Positions 19,068 through 27,437 of a DNA stretch of 64,000 bases are shown here, one piece after another. The translations under genes and the position numbers were made by a program. The stretch lies in the NCBI RefSeq assembly GCF_000382365.1, contig NZ_KB908215.1:186001-250000 (forward strand), written 5' to 3'. A model generated the notes under the pieces. That model saw only the letters and a program-made list of their open reading frames with translations. It did not search any database and was not told the DNA's origin. The DNA comes from Pannonibacter phragmitetus DSM 14782 (GTDB taxonomy: Bacteria > Pseudomonadota > Alphaproteobacteria > Rhizobiales > Stappiaceae). How positions within the stretch are numbered: position 1 is the first letter of the stretch; each line of letters begins with the position of its first letter.

Positions 19068-20104
19068 CACTTGATGAGCTCCACATAGAAGCTGAAATGC
19101 GGGGCTGTCGTGTCGAAAACGCAGGTGTTTCTGAACGGCGCTGCGACCGAGGCCCCCTGATAGCATGGGATGACAAACCGGAACCCCAGTTCCGGGGCAA
19201 GCGATACCAGACTTTCATATGACCAGAATGAAATGTGCCTTTCGGGGTTTGCACCTGAAAAGCTGACATCCACTCCCCTTTCGACGGATACCCTGTAAAA
19301 CTCTGCTGCCTCGAAGTTGACGTCCTTCGCCAGCTTGCTTGCTTCAGCAATATTCAGGGCATCGCCCGCCACAGGAATAATGTGCGGGACGGCATCTTTC
19401 AGAAGGTCCTCTTTCCATTGCTCAGGAGCATTTTCTTGTAAATCCATCAACCGGAGGATCCGGAAATCATTCGTCGTGTTGGGAAGAGCAAGACGCATGA
19501 CGCCGCCCTTCTTGAGTATCCTGGCGCATTCCCTCAGGAATCCAAGTGCACCGTCAGTTTCCAGATGCTCAAGAGTGTGTGAGCAGTAAATCAATGAAAC
19601 GGATTCATTTTCCTCAGGGACAGTCAGTCCCGGAGTGCACAGATCAATCCCGTGAAAATCAACCCCATCCTCTCCTTGAATGGCCTTATAGTAAGAGGAC
19701 TGACCGGGATAGTCATAGTTTTTCCAGCGCCGGTGATGGAAAGCCCCTGAGCCAAAATTGCAGAAAATCTCATCGGCACTATAGTTTCGGTAGAGCATAG
19801 CATCGGAACGGGAAGAATATAGCGTAAATGAATTATCATACCGATTGAGCAACGCGCCAATTCCGAACCTGTAAAGGAATTTATTCACAAACCGGGAAAA
19901 CTTCGCAAGAAAGGTCGAACGGCTGGCGCGCTTCGTAAACAATCTGAGAGCAGGAATATAATTATTCCGCTGGGATGGAAACATCGAGATCCGCGTACTC
20001 AGACTTCCATCGTTTTGAGATTCAGGTGAGAGCATGGCAGAATCCCGCAATATCATTTTGAGATCTAGCCTTACATTCAGAATTCTTAAGATCACATTAT
20101 CCAT
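19067..20104 (-). CDS. SAM-dependent methyltransferase (class I-like)
   Basis: A 345-residue protein of unknown substrate. The middle holds a methyltransferase core: FCNFGSGAFHHRRWKNYD, then DFHGIDLCTPGLTVPEENES, SLIYCSHTLEHLETDGALGF and LRECARILKKGGVMRLALPN. This pattern (SHTLEHL followed by ILKKGG) is common in methyltransferases of surface-glycan loci. The gene is markedly AT-richer than its neighbours and lies convergently beside the nonulosonic acid operon, both suggesting a transferred glycan-modification gene. The start is uncertain: the ATG at 20104 and one at 20056 are both possible and neither has a good ribosome-binding site. Confidence 0.7.
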   Translation of the reverse strand: MDNVILRILNVRLDLKMILRDSAMLSPESQNDGSLSTRISMFPSQRNNYIPALRLFTKRASRSTFLAKFSRFVNKFLYRFGIGALLNRYDNSFTLYSSRSDAMLYRNYSADEIFCNFGSGAFHHRRWKNYDYPGQSSYYKAIQGEDGVDFHGIDLCTPGLTVPEENESVSLIYCSHTLEHLETDGALGFLRECARILKKGGVMRLALPNTTNDFRILRLMDLQENAPEQWKEDLLKDAVPHIIPVAGDALNIAEASKLAKDVNFEAAEFYRVSVERGVDVSFSGANPERHISFWSYESLVSLAPELGFRFVIPCYQGASVAAPFRNTCVFDTTAPHFSFYVELIK

Positions 20105-20480
20105 TATTGGATCTGAAAAACCTGCCCGCAGACACCGGCTGCGCCACTCAAGCTCCCTTTCCGCTGTTTGATCTGCGGCGTCACTCCATCAATTCATGCC
20201 TGAATGTGACGGCAGCATGCGTCTGCTCCGCAGCCGGGAGTAGCCAGAGAAGCTCAGGATTTCCTGCAAGCAGCAAAAAGCGCAGCGACGGCGCGCTTTG
20301 CAGAGACTGACGTACAGTCGCGCTCAAGCATGTCAGATCCGGCCGTCACGGGAAATCACGTGCATTAGGGCCCCAGCATCACACAGGGGCCCTGAACTCT
20401 GAGGCCTTACGCCCTGAAAGCGGGACATGCCGCAAGGGTTAGACCAAGTCCCGACGAGCCAAGCTCGTCAGGATCCGGCC
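20105..20480. other. Intergenic region with a hairpin, no gene seen
   Basis: A 376-bp region between the methyltransferase start and the ferredoxin reductase stop. A 67-codon open frame at 20107-20310 has no ribosome-binding site and no family resemblance. The only clear structure is the hairpin at 20367-20393. The part nearest the methyltransferase is still relatively AT-rich and presumably holds its promoter, which I cannot place. Confidence 0.5.
20367..20393. terminator. Hairpin downstream of ferredoxin reductase gene
   Basis: Perfect 8-bp arms AGGGCCCC and GGGGCCCT surround an 11-nt loop, 88 bp past the reductase stop. Neither side has a clear T-run, so terminator function is only a guess. 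Confidence 0.4.
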
Positions 20481-21293
20481 TCAGCCCACAAACGCCCGTT
20501 CCACGACGAATTCGCCGGGCTTGTTGTTGGCGCCTTCGTTGAGGCCGGCCTTTTCAAGGAGGGCCTTGGTGTCGCGCAGCATTTCCATGGAGCCGCAGAT
20601 CATGCCGCGGTCGATTGCCGGGTCCAGAGGCGGGACGCCGAGGTCGGTGAAGAGCTTGCCGCTCTCGATCAGATCGGTGATGCGGCCCTGGCGCGGGAAG
20701 TCCTCGCGGGTGACGGAGGTGTAGTGCACCAGCTTCTCGCTGGCGAGTTCGCCGATCAGCGGATCGTTCTTCGTGGCCTCGACCAGCTCCTCGCCATAGC
20801 GCAGTTCTGCGACTTCACGGCAGGTGTGGGTCAGGATGACCTGGTCGAACTTCTCGTAGGTCTCCGGATCACGGATCAGGCTGGCGAAGGGCGCAATGCC
20901 GGTGCCGGTGGAGAACATGTAGACGCGCTTTCCCGGCGTCAGGGCGTCGTTGACCAGCGTGCCGGTCGGCTTCTTCTTCAGAAGCAGGGCATCGCCCGGC
21001 TGGATCTTCTGCAGATGCTGGGTCAGCGGGCCATCCGGCACCTTGATGGAGAAGAACTCCAGTTCCTCATCCCAGGACGGGCTGGCGATGGAATAGGCGC
21101 GGTACAGCGGCTTGCCGTCGATCAGCAGGCCGATCATCACGAATTCGCCGGAGCGGAAACGGAATGCAGCAGGCCGCGTGGTGCGGAACTTGAACAGGCG
21201 GTCGGTGTAATGCTTAACCTCCGTCACTTCCTGCACGAAGGCGCTCGGGCCTGCGACAGCTTCCAGGTCGGCGGGTTTGGCAAGAACGTTCAT
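20481..21293 (-). CDS. fpr: Ferredoxin-NADP+ reductase
   Basis: A 270-residue cytoplasmic flavoenzyme that moves electrons between NADPH and ferredoxin or flavodoxin; in bacteria this family often serves oxidative-stress and Fe-S metabolism. Visible elements are the FAD motif RAYSIASPSWDEELEFFSIK, the NADP-binding FSTGTGIAPFASLI and VILTHTCREVAEL, and a C-terminal VERAFVG that ends like the bacterial subclass. The start at 21293 (MNVLAKPADL) gives a normal length. It is divergent from a GlxA-type regulator across a 326-bp region carrying a palindromic site. Confidence 0.92.
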   Translation of the reverse strand: MNVLAKPADLEAVAGPSAFVQEVTEVKHYTDRLFKFRTTRPAAFRFRSGEFVMIGLLIDGKPLYRAYSIASPSWDEELEFFSIKVPDGPLTQHLQKIQPGDALLLKKKPTGTLVNDALTPGKRVYMFSTGTGIAPFASLIRDPETYEKFDQVILTHTCREVAELRYGEELVEATKNDPLIGELASEKLVHYTSVTREDFPRQGRITDLIESGKLFTDLGVPPLDPAIDRGMICGSMEMLRDTKALLEKAGLNEGANNKPGEFVVERAFVG

Positions 21294-21619
21294 GGCGGTC
21301 CAGTCATGTTACGCCGCGACACATCACGTCAACGGCCAGTCCATCGGAACGGCCCGCGCAGGCGCATGAGAGAGTCGCCCCCTCACCGGCAAGACACAGG
21401 CTATTGTGGCGTATCACCTACCACTTTCCTTGCCTTGATATGAAGCAACAAGCGCCCCGGAAAATGCCTCTCGCATAAAAAAAAATCTAATCGTCGGCAG
21501 AATCCAGAAACGGTTTCCGCAGTCGCGGAATTGCGGAAATTTTCATTGACAGACGAACCAGTGATAGCGCTCCATACTGGAAAATACATAATCTTCCAGA
21601 GTTAAGGGTGCCGCGTTCC
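21294..21619. other. Divergent regulatory region between fpr and GlxA-type regulator
   Basis: A 326-bp region without a gene. It contains an A-rich run near 21478-21486 and an inverted repeat at 21514-21539. A TTGACA at 21546 points towards the regulator, but the best downstream hexamer (CATACT at 21573) is 21 bp away, so the promoter is only tentative. AAGGG before the ATG at 21620 is the likely ribosome-binding site. Confidence 0.4.
21514..21539. promoter_or_regulatory. Palindromic operator candidate
   Basis: Perfect inverted 8-mers TTTCCGCA (21514-21521) and TGCGGAAA (21532-21539) are separated by 10 bp, so their centres are about two helical turns apart. A further GCGGAA lies between them. 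The site is just upstream of a TTGACA hexamer and about 80 bp before the GlxA-type regulator, making it a candidate binding site for that regulator or another dimeric protein. Confidence 0.4.
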
Positions 21620-22666
21620 ATGTCCCATTCCGGTCCGCAGCCACACAGGGCAGATGTCGAGGGGCAGACCATTGCCCTCGTGCTCCTTGACCGTTTTTCA
21701 ATGATTGCCTTCACCTCTGTCGTCGAACCTCTGCGCCTTGCCAACCGGGTTCTGGGGCGCGACTTTTACCGCTGGAAAACCTATTCCGTGGATGGCTTGC
21801 CGGTGGCCGCCTCGAATAGCTGCGAGATCAGCGTGAACCATAGCATCAACGAACTGGAGGATGCCGATATCACCCTTCTGTGCAGCGGTATCGATGTGGA
21901 GCGGCTGCCGCTGGACAAGGAACTGGGGACGCGCCTGCGCAAGCTGAATGCGCGCGGACGCACCTTCGGCGCCATCTGCACGGGTGCGTATCTGCTGGCC
22001 CGCTATGGCCTTCTGGAGGGGCGGCGCTGCACGCTCCACTGGGAGAACCTGCGGTCCTTCCGCGAGGAGTTTCCCGGTGTGGACGTATCCTCCGACATTT
22101 TTGCCATTGACCGCAACTGCATCACCTGCGGCGGCGGCATGGCCTCTCTGGACATGATGCTGCGGCTCATCGCCATCCGGCACGGGACTGCGCTGGCGCA
22201 TGAGGTTGCCGAGGTGGCCCTCTACCAGAACATGCGCTCGGGCGAGAGTGCACAGCGCCATGACATCGAGGCGCGCACCGGCATTTCCAATGCCAAGATC
22301 CTCGAAGCCATCCGCATCATGGACATGCATATCGAGGACCCGCTTTCCTGCCAGCAACTGGCAATGACGGTGAACCTGTCACCCCGCCAGCTGGAGCGGC
22401 TGTTCCGGCGCCATTTCAACTGCACGCCGGGGCAGTATTATCTGAAGCTGCGTCTTGAGACGGCCCGTGACCTTCTGCGGCGCACCTCCCGTCCCGTGCT
22501 GGATGTGGCAATCGCCTGCGGCTTTGCCTCCACCTCGCATTTCACCAAATGCTACCGGGAACGCTTCCTCGTGACCCCCACGGAAGAACGCAACACCTAT
22601 CAGGGCGGCAACCGGACTTCGCGCAGCACGCGTACGCAGTTGCGGCAGGCAGCGGTCCCGGTCTGA
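21620..22666 (+). CDS. GlxA-family transcriptional regulator (DJ-1/PfpI + AraC)
   Basis: A 348-residue activator-type regulator. The N-terminal 190 residues are a DJ-1/PfpI-like domain (IALVLLDRFSMIAFTSVVEP, then TFGAICTGAYLLARYGLLEG with the nucleophile-elbow Cys, and CTLHWENL). The C-terminal part is an AraC/XylS helix-turn-helix pair: LSCQQLAMTVNLSPRQLERL, then LDVAIACGFASTSHFTKCYR. The family controls amine, choline/carnitine and related catabolism in proteobacteria, but no catabolic operon adjoins it here, so the target is unknown. ATG at 21620 is preferred to a GTG four codons upstream because AAGGG lies 11 bp before it. Confidence 0.9.
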   Translation: MSHSGPQPHRADVEGQTIALVLLDRFSMIAFTSVVEPLRLANRVLGRDFYRWKTYSVDGLPVAASNSCEISVNHSINELEDADITLLCSGIDVERLPLDKELGTRLRKLNARGRTFGAICTGAYLLARYGLLEGRRCTLHWENLRSFREEFPGVDVSSDIFAIDRNCITCGGGMASLDMMLRLIAIRHGTALAHEVAEVALYQNMRSGESAQRHDIEARTGISNAKILEAIRIMDMHIEDPLSCQQLAMTVNLSPRQLERLFRRHFNCTPGQYYLKLRLETARDLLRRTSRPVLDVAIACGFASTSHFTKCYRERFLVTPTEERNTYQGGNRTSRSTRTQLRQAAVPV

Positions 22667-22959
22667 TACCGCATGACGGACCTGAGACGGTGAGGACCGC
22701 ATCAGCGCGGTAAGCTGGCGCGGTAAATTTCCCGTCCCACGCACACAATTTATCCTCATACGCCAGATTTTACCGTTTCCTTAGCGAGTTGGCCTATTGT
22801 CGGGCACAGCAGCCTCGGGAACGCGCTTTCGCTTTAGGCACGCCTTTGTTTGACGCTAGGTCAGAAAAGGATAATTGCCTAAAATTTTAACGGTTTCCTT
22901 TACCCAGTCTTGGACGGGAGAAGGCTACTCTAATTTTATTCATATTGCGGAGAGTTTCC

Positions 22960-23445
22960 ATGCGCCTCCTTCCTGCTATTTTTGCCAGCGTTGTTTTCTT
23001 CATGTCCATTATTCAAGCTTCATCAACAGCTTCTGCCGGGGCGGTTATCCTTACGATAGACGGGGGCGTACCGTCCGGCCCCTTTTCCATGACCATGGAA
23101 GAGATCGAGGCACTGGGGCTGGAAAGCCTGACAACCTTGACACCATGGCATGATGGCGAGGTAACGTTTGAGGGTGTTCCCTTTGCCAAGCTGATGGCCC
23201 ATGCAGGGGTTCACGGTGGCATGGTCGAGGTGATGGCTCTCAACAGCTACTTCGTCCAGATGCCGTTTGACGACGTCATTCAGGCGAAAGGCCTTCTGGC
23301 AACACGGCAGGACGGCAAGCACATGCCCGTGGCAGACAAAGGACCTCTCTTCCTGATCTTCCCCTTCAGCGACAGGCCAGACCTCAAGACAGAAAGCTAC
23401 TATTCGCGCGCAGTCTGGCAGATACGCCAGATTACCATCAGGTAA
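22960..23445 (+). CDS. PruR-like periplasmic SUOX-fold protein (putative pterin binder)
   Basis: A 161-residue exported protein. The signal peptide is MRLLPAIFASVVFFMSIIQA plus STASA; GGAG precedes the ATG at 22960. The mature part looks like the small 'molybdopterin-binding oxidoreductase' (sulfite-oxidase) fold: FSMTMEEIEALG, TLTPWHDGEVTFEGVPFAKL, and a C-terminal YYSRAVWQIRQITIR. It has no cysteine at all, so it lacks the Cys that ligates molybdenum in true sulfite oxidases. The gene sits 20 bp upstream of a two-TM GGDEF-EAL enzyme. This is the gene order of PruR-DcpA of Agrobacterium tumefaciens, where PruR responds to pterins and controls DcpA. The assignment is by architecture and context. 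Confidence 0.72.
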   Translation: MRLLPAIFASVVFFMSIIQASSTASAGAVILTIDGGVPSGPFSMTMEEIEALGLESLTTLTPWHDGEVTFEGVPFAKLMAHAGVHGGMVEVMALNSYFVQMPFDDVIQAKGLLATRQDGKHMPVADKGPLFLIFPFSDRPDLKTESYYSRAVWQIRQITIR

Positions 23446-23465
23446 CAAGCCCTTTCCTCTTACCG

Positions 23466-25472
23466 GTGACTGTTGCCATGACGATGTGGTTCCGGCGAAT
23501 AACTGTAGTGCTCTTCGTTTGTCTGGCCGCTGCTGCTGTGGTTCAGCCCTATATCACGGCCGCCAACCAGAGCGCCGTCATTCAGGCCAAGCGTTACGAC
23601 ATTGCCTGGACCGGTTTCAACGGCCGTCTGGAAGTCTCGACCCTGCGCGAACTGGTCGCACGCTATGTGGCTACGGGTGACAAATCCGCCGCGAGCGAGG
23701 CGCAGCTCTACTATCAGATCATGATCGGCCGCGTGAAAACCTGGAGCTCCGGACAGTTCCGGACCTTCCTGGAGCTGTCCGCCGAGCGGGTCGCACGGTT
23801 CGAACAGCTGGCAGCTGACCTGGAAGCCCTTGAACCGTTGTTCGACCGGATCGAAGATCCCGCTGCGCAACTTGAGATCATCGACCGTATGGTGCCGGTC
23901 AAGGCTGCAGTCGACCGTATCGGCGGTGAAGCCTACAGCCTGAGCCTTATCGAGGCAGACAATATCCGGGAACGGCTTCAGTCTTCCATGACGGCGGGCA
24001 ACTGGCTGACCTATGCGCTTCTTGCAGTCGGCGGCGTGCTTCTGGCGAGCCTGTTCCTGCAGAACAGAACGCTGGCGGCAGCACGGGCCCAGGCAGAACG
24101 TTCGGCAGCCGATCATGCCTTCGTTGCGCGCCACGACCAGCTCACATCGCTGCCGAACCGCCTGGCCTTCCACGATTTTTTCAGGAGTGAACTGGAGCGC
24201 AAGAGCAGCCGTCCGCTTGCCGTGCTCGCAATTGATCTTGACGGCTTCAAGACCGTCAATGACACGCTCGGCCACGCAGCAGGTGACGCCTTGCTGAACG
24301 GCGTCGGCCAGCGCCTCAGCAGCATCGTCTCGCTCTGGGAAAATGCCATGGCGGCCCGCTTCGGCGGCGATGAGTTCCTCGTCGTGCTGCGCACGGAAAA
24401 CGGGCTGCAGGATGCGCGGCAGAAGGCAGAATTCCTGCTCAAGGCTCTGCGGGAGCCTTATCATCTGAAACACGGAACAGTGCTGGTGGATGCCACCATT
24501 GGTCTTGCCGTCGATGGGCCAGGGCTGCAGGACCGGACGCAGCTTCCGGATAACGCCGACCTTGCCCTCAGCCTTGCCAAGGGCCGGGCAAAGGGGATCG
24601 TACAGCTGTTTGATGCCGGAATGCGGGCGAACCTGTCGCGGCGGCGGCAGATCGAGGCGGATCTGCATCCGGCCATCATGGCTGGCGACATTCTTCCGTT
24701 CTACCAGCCGCAGGTGGAGCTCGGCACCGGACGCATCATCGGTGTGGAGGCACTTGCCCGCTGGACCCATCCCCAGCTGGGGCGCATCGGACCGGACGAA
24801 TTCGTGCCCATAGCCGAGGGCTCGGGCAAGGTTGTCGACATGGGCCGCTCCATTCTGCAGCAGGCCTGTGCGGATGCAGCCCGCGTTCTGGGTACACTGC
24901 CCGTGTCGGTCAATCTGTCCGTCGCCCAGATCCTGCGCGACGACCTTCTCGAGACCGTGCGCCAGATCCTGCTGGACACGGGCCTTGCGCCGGGGCGGCT
25001 GCGGCTGGAAGTGACCGAATCCATTCTGATGAGCGATGCGGCACGCTGTATCTCGACCCTGGACAGGCTGAAGAAGCTTGGCGTGACAATCGCCCTTGAT
25101 GACTTTGGCACCGGCTATTCGTCCCTTTCCTATCTGCGCCAGTTCGACTGGGATGAGCTGAAAGTCGACCGGAGTTTCGTGCGGTCCCTGTCTTCAGACC
25201 CTCAGAGCAAGTCGATCATCGAAGCCGTGGTCAGCCTCGCGCGTGACCTGAACATTGCTGTGACCGTGGAAGGGGTGGAAACCTTGGAGCAGCAGGCGCT
25301 GCTGCAGAAAGCGGGATGCTCCAAGGGACAGGGCTATCTTTTCGGCGCGGCAGTGCCTCTGGAAGCGCTGGCCGCAAAGATCATGGATCAGGCCGGAGGG
25401 CATGGGCTCTTGACACAGGATCCAAGCGGCAGAAGCCGTTTCACCCTGATCGATACCCAGGCAAGCTCGTAA
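23466..25472 (+). CDS. Dual GGDEF-EAL c-di-GMP enzyme, DcpA-like
   Basis: A membrane protein of about 668 residues able in principle to make and degrade c-di-GMP. One helix near 10-30 and another near 180-200 (LTYALLAVGGVLLASLFL) enclose a periplasmic region of about 145 residues with no named domain. The GGDEF domain is intact (RFGGDEFLVVL) without an RxxD inhibitory site. The EAL domain retains EALARW, VNLSVAQ, EVTES, LDDFGTGYSS, LKVDRSF, VEGVET and QGYLFG, so phosphodiesterase activity is expected. The upstream partner resembles PruR, suggesting pterin control of the balance. The start is either GTG 23466 or ATG 23478; neither has a strong ribosome-binding site. Confidence 0.85.
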   Translation: MTVAMTMWFRRITVVLFVCLAAAAVVQPYITAANQSAVIQAKRYDIAWTGFNGRLEVSTLRELVARYVATGDKSAASEAQLYYQIMIGRVKTWSSGQFRTFLELSAERVARFEQLAADLEALEPLFDRIEDPAAQLEIIDRMVPVKAAVDRIGGEAYSLSLIEADNIRERLQSSMTAGNWLTYALLAVGGVLLASLFLQNRTLAAARAQAERSAADHAFVARHDQLTSLPNRLAFHDFFRSELERKSSRPLAVLAIDLDGFKTVNDTLGHAAGDALLNGVGQRLSSIVSLWENAMAARFGGDEFLVVLRTENGLQDARQKAEFLLKALREPYHLKHGTVLVDATIGLAVDGPGLQDRTQLPDNADLALSLAKGRAKGIVQLFDAGMRANLSRRRQIEADLHPAIMAGDILPFYQPQVELGTGRIIGVEALARWTHPQLGRIGPDEFVPIAEGSGKVVDMGRSILQQACADAARVLGTLPVSVNLSVAQILRDDLLETVRQILLDTGLAPGRLRLEVTESILMSDAARCISTLDRLKKLGVTIALDDFGTGYSSLSYLRQFDWDELKVDRSFVRSLSSDPQSKSIIEAVVSLARDLNIAVTVEGVETLEQQALLQKAGCSKGQGYLFGAAVPLEALAAKIMDQAGGHGLLTQDPSGRSRFTLIDTQASS

Positions 25473-25558
25473 CCGGTACTCACAAGAATCCTCTCCCCTG
25501 CACGCCTCTGGCAGGCTACCAAGGACAGACGGGACAAGACTGATTCCAGGGAGCAGAC

Positions 25559-27229
25559 ATGGCGAGCGACATCGAGATCGCGCGGGCAGCGAAATTGCTG
25601 CCGATGAGAGATATTGCCGCGCAGCTTGCCATTCCGGAAGAGGCACTTGAGCCCTTCGGCAAGACAAAGGCCAAGGTCTCCGGCGCGTTCATCGCAGGTG
25701 TGCAGGACCGCCCGAAGGGCCGTCTGATCCTCGTCACCGCCATCAATCCGACGCCCGCCGGGGAAGGCAAGACGACAACAACCGTCGGTCTGGGCGACGG
25801 CATGTCCCGCATCGGCAAGAAGACGGCCATCTGCCTGCGTGAACCTTCGCTTGGCCCCTGCTTCGGTGTCAAAGGTGGCGCGGCAGGCGGCGGCAAGGCG
25901 CAGGTGGTGCCGATGGAGGACATCAATCTCCACTTCACCGGCGATTTCCATGCCATCACATCCGCCCACAACCTGCTGGCCGCGCTGATCGACAACCATC
26001 TGCACTGGGGCAACGCGCTCGGACTGGACCCGCAGCGCATTGCCTTCCGGCGCGTGATGGACATGAACGACCGGGCCCTGCGCTCGATCGTCACCGGCCT
26101 GGGCGGACGGGCGAACGGCACAACGCGGGAAGCCGGCTTCGATATCACCGTTGCCTCGGAGGTGATGGCAATCCTTTGTCTTGCCACCGATCTTGAAGAC
26201 CTGCAGCGCCGTCTTGGCGATATCGTGATTGGCACCCGCGCCGATCGCAGCCCGGTAACAGCGCGCGATCTGGGCGCTGATGGGGCCATGACCGTGCTGC
26301 TGCGCCAGGCCTTCCAGCCCAATCTGGTGCAGACACTGGAACACACGCCCGCCTTCGTCCATGGCGGCCCCTTTGCCAACATCGCCCATGGCTGCAACTC
26401 CGTTGTGGCGACGCAGACGGCCCTGCGGCTGGCTGACTATGTGGTGACGGAAGCAGGCTTCGGCGCGGATCTTGGGGCGGAAAAGTTCTTCGACATCAAA
26501 TGCCGCAAGGCGGGCCTTGAGCCGGCAGCCGTGGTTCTCGTTGCAACCGTACGCGCCCTCAAGATGAACGGCGGCGTAGCCAAGGCCGATCTTGGCCATG
26601 AGAATGTGGCCGCCGTTGAAGCTGGCCTGTGCAATCTCGGCCGCCACATCGAAAACCTGCGCCAGTTCGGCGTTCCGGTGGTGGTGGCGCTCAATCACTT
26701 CACCTCCGACACGGATGCGGAAATCGCTGCAATTACGGCCTATTGCCGCAATCTCGGCGTCGAGGCCATTCTGGCAACCCATTGGGCCGAAGGCTCGAAG
26801 GGCACGGAAGCTCTCGCCCGCAAGGTGGCCGAGCTGGCCGAAGGCGGCAGCGCCCGGTTTGAACCGCTCTATCCTGACGAAATGCCGTTGACGGACAAGA
26901 TCGAAACCGTGGCCCGGAAGATCTACCGTGCTGGCTCGATCTCCTTCGACCCCGCCGCACGCCGCCAGCTGGAGCGCTGGCAGGAGAGCGGCTACGGCCA
27001 CCTGCCGGTCTGCATGGCCAAGACCCAATACTCCTTCTCGTCCAACCCTGCCCTGCTCGGCGCGCCGGAAGGGCACGTACTGCCGGTGCGCGAGGTGCGG
27101 CTGTCGGCAGGTGCCGGGTTCATCGCCGCCATCTGCGGGGACATCATGACCATGCCCGGCCTGCCCCGCCATCCGGCGGCGCTGGACATTCACCTGAATG
27201 CGGAAGGTCAGGTGGAAGGTCTGTTCTGA
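25559..27229 (+). CDS. fhs: Formate-tetrahydrofolate ligase
   Basis: It makes 10-formyl-tetrahydrofolate from formate, ATP and tetrahydrofolate. The 556-residue protein is canonical: P-loop [14 protein letters not shown] at about 65-78, [31 protein letters not shown], and [16 protein letters not shown]. The ATG at 25559 follows AGGGAGCAGAC. Together with folD at 28767 it gives the C1 shuttle between formate and methylene-THF. It follows the DcpA-like gene by 86 bp on the same strand; whether the two are co-transcribed is not evident. Confidence 0.97.
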   Translation: MASDIEIARAAKLLPMRDIAAQLAIPEEALEPFGKTKAKVSGAFIAGVQDRPKGRLILVTAINPTPAGEGKTTTTVGLGDGMSRIGKKTAICLREPSLGPCFGVKGGAAGGGKAQVVPMEDINLHFTGDFHAITSAHNLLAALIDNHLHWGNALGLDPQRIAFRRVMDMNDRALRSIVTGLGGRANGTTREAGFDITVASEVMAILCLATDLEDLQRRLGDIVIGTRADRSPVTARDLGADGAMTVLLRQAFQPNLVQTLEHTPAFVHGGPFANIAHGCNSVVATQTALRLADYVVTEAGFGADLGAEKFFDIKCRKAGLEPAAVVLVATVRALKMNGGVAKADLGHENVAAVEAGLCNLGRHIENLRQFGVPVVVALNHFTSDTDAEIAAITAYCRNLGVEAILATHWAEGSKGTEALARKVAELAEGGSARFEPLYPDEMPLTDKIETVARKIYRAGSISFDPAARRQLERWQESGYGHLPVCMAKTQYSFSSNPALLGAPEGHVLPVREVRLSAGAGFIAAICGDIMTMPGLPRHPAALDIHLNAEGQVEGLF

Positions 27230-27267
27230 GGCGCAGGAGAGGGTGCGCGTTCTCCAGATAGGCCAGA

Positions 27268-27310
27268 CTGATTGCGGATGGATGCAGCTTTTCAAGCCTC
27301 CGCAAATCAG
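27268..27310 (+). terminator. Stem-loop after fhs
   Basis: CTGATTGCGGA (27268-27278) pairs with TCCGCAAATCAG (27299-27310) with one bulged base and a 20-nt loop, 38 bp past the fhs stop. There is no T-run after it, so it may be an mRNA 3' stabiliser rather than a terminator. Confidence 0.35.
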
Positions 27311-27437
27311 CCAATAACTATGTCTGCTTGTCTGACACCAAGGTTCCGCTGCGGCCTGTCCATCGGGTAGAGGCTGTGCTAGTAGAACTACTGAGAACCG
27401 GCGTAGGCTGCCCCGCCGCAGAGAACTGGATTGCGCT

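Noticed and set aside
20107-20310. 67-codon plus-strand frame in the gap before fpr
   Set aside because: No ribosome-binding site, no similarity I recognise, and Cys/Ser-rich random-looking sequence.
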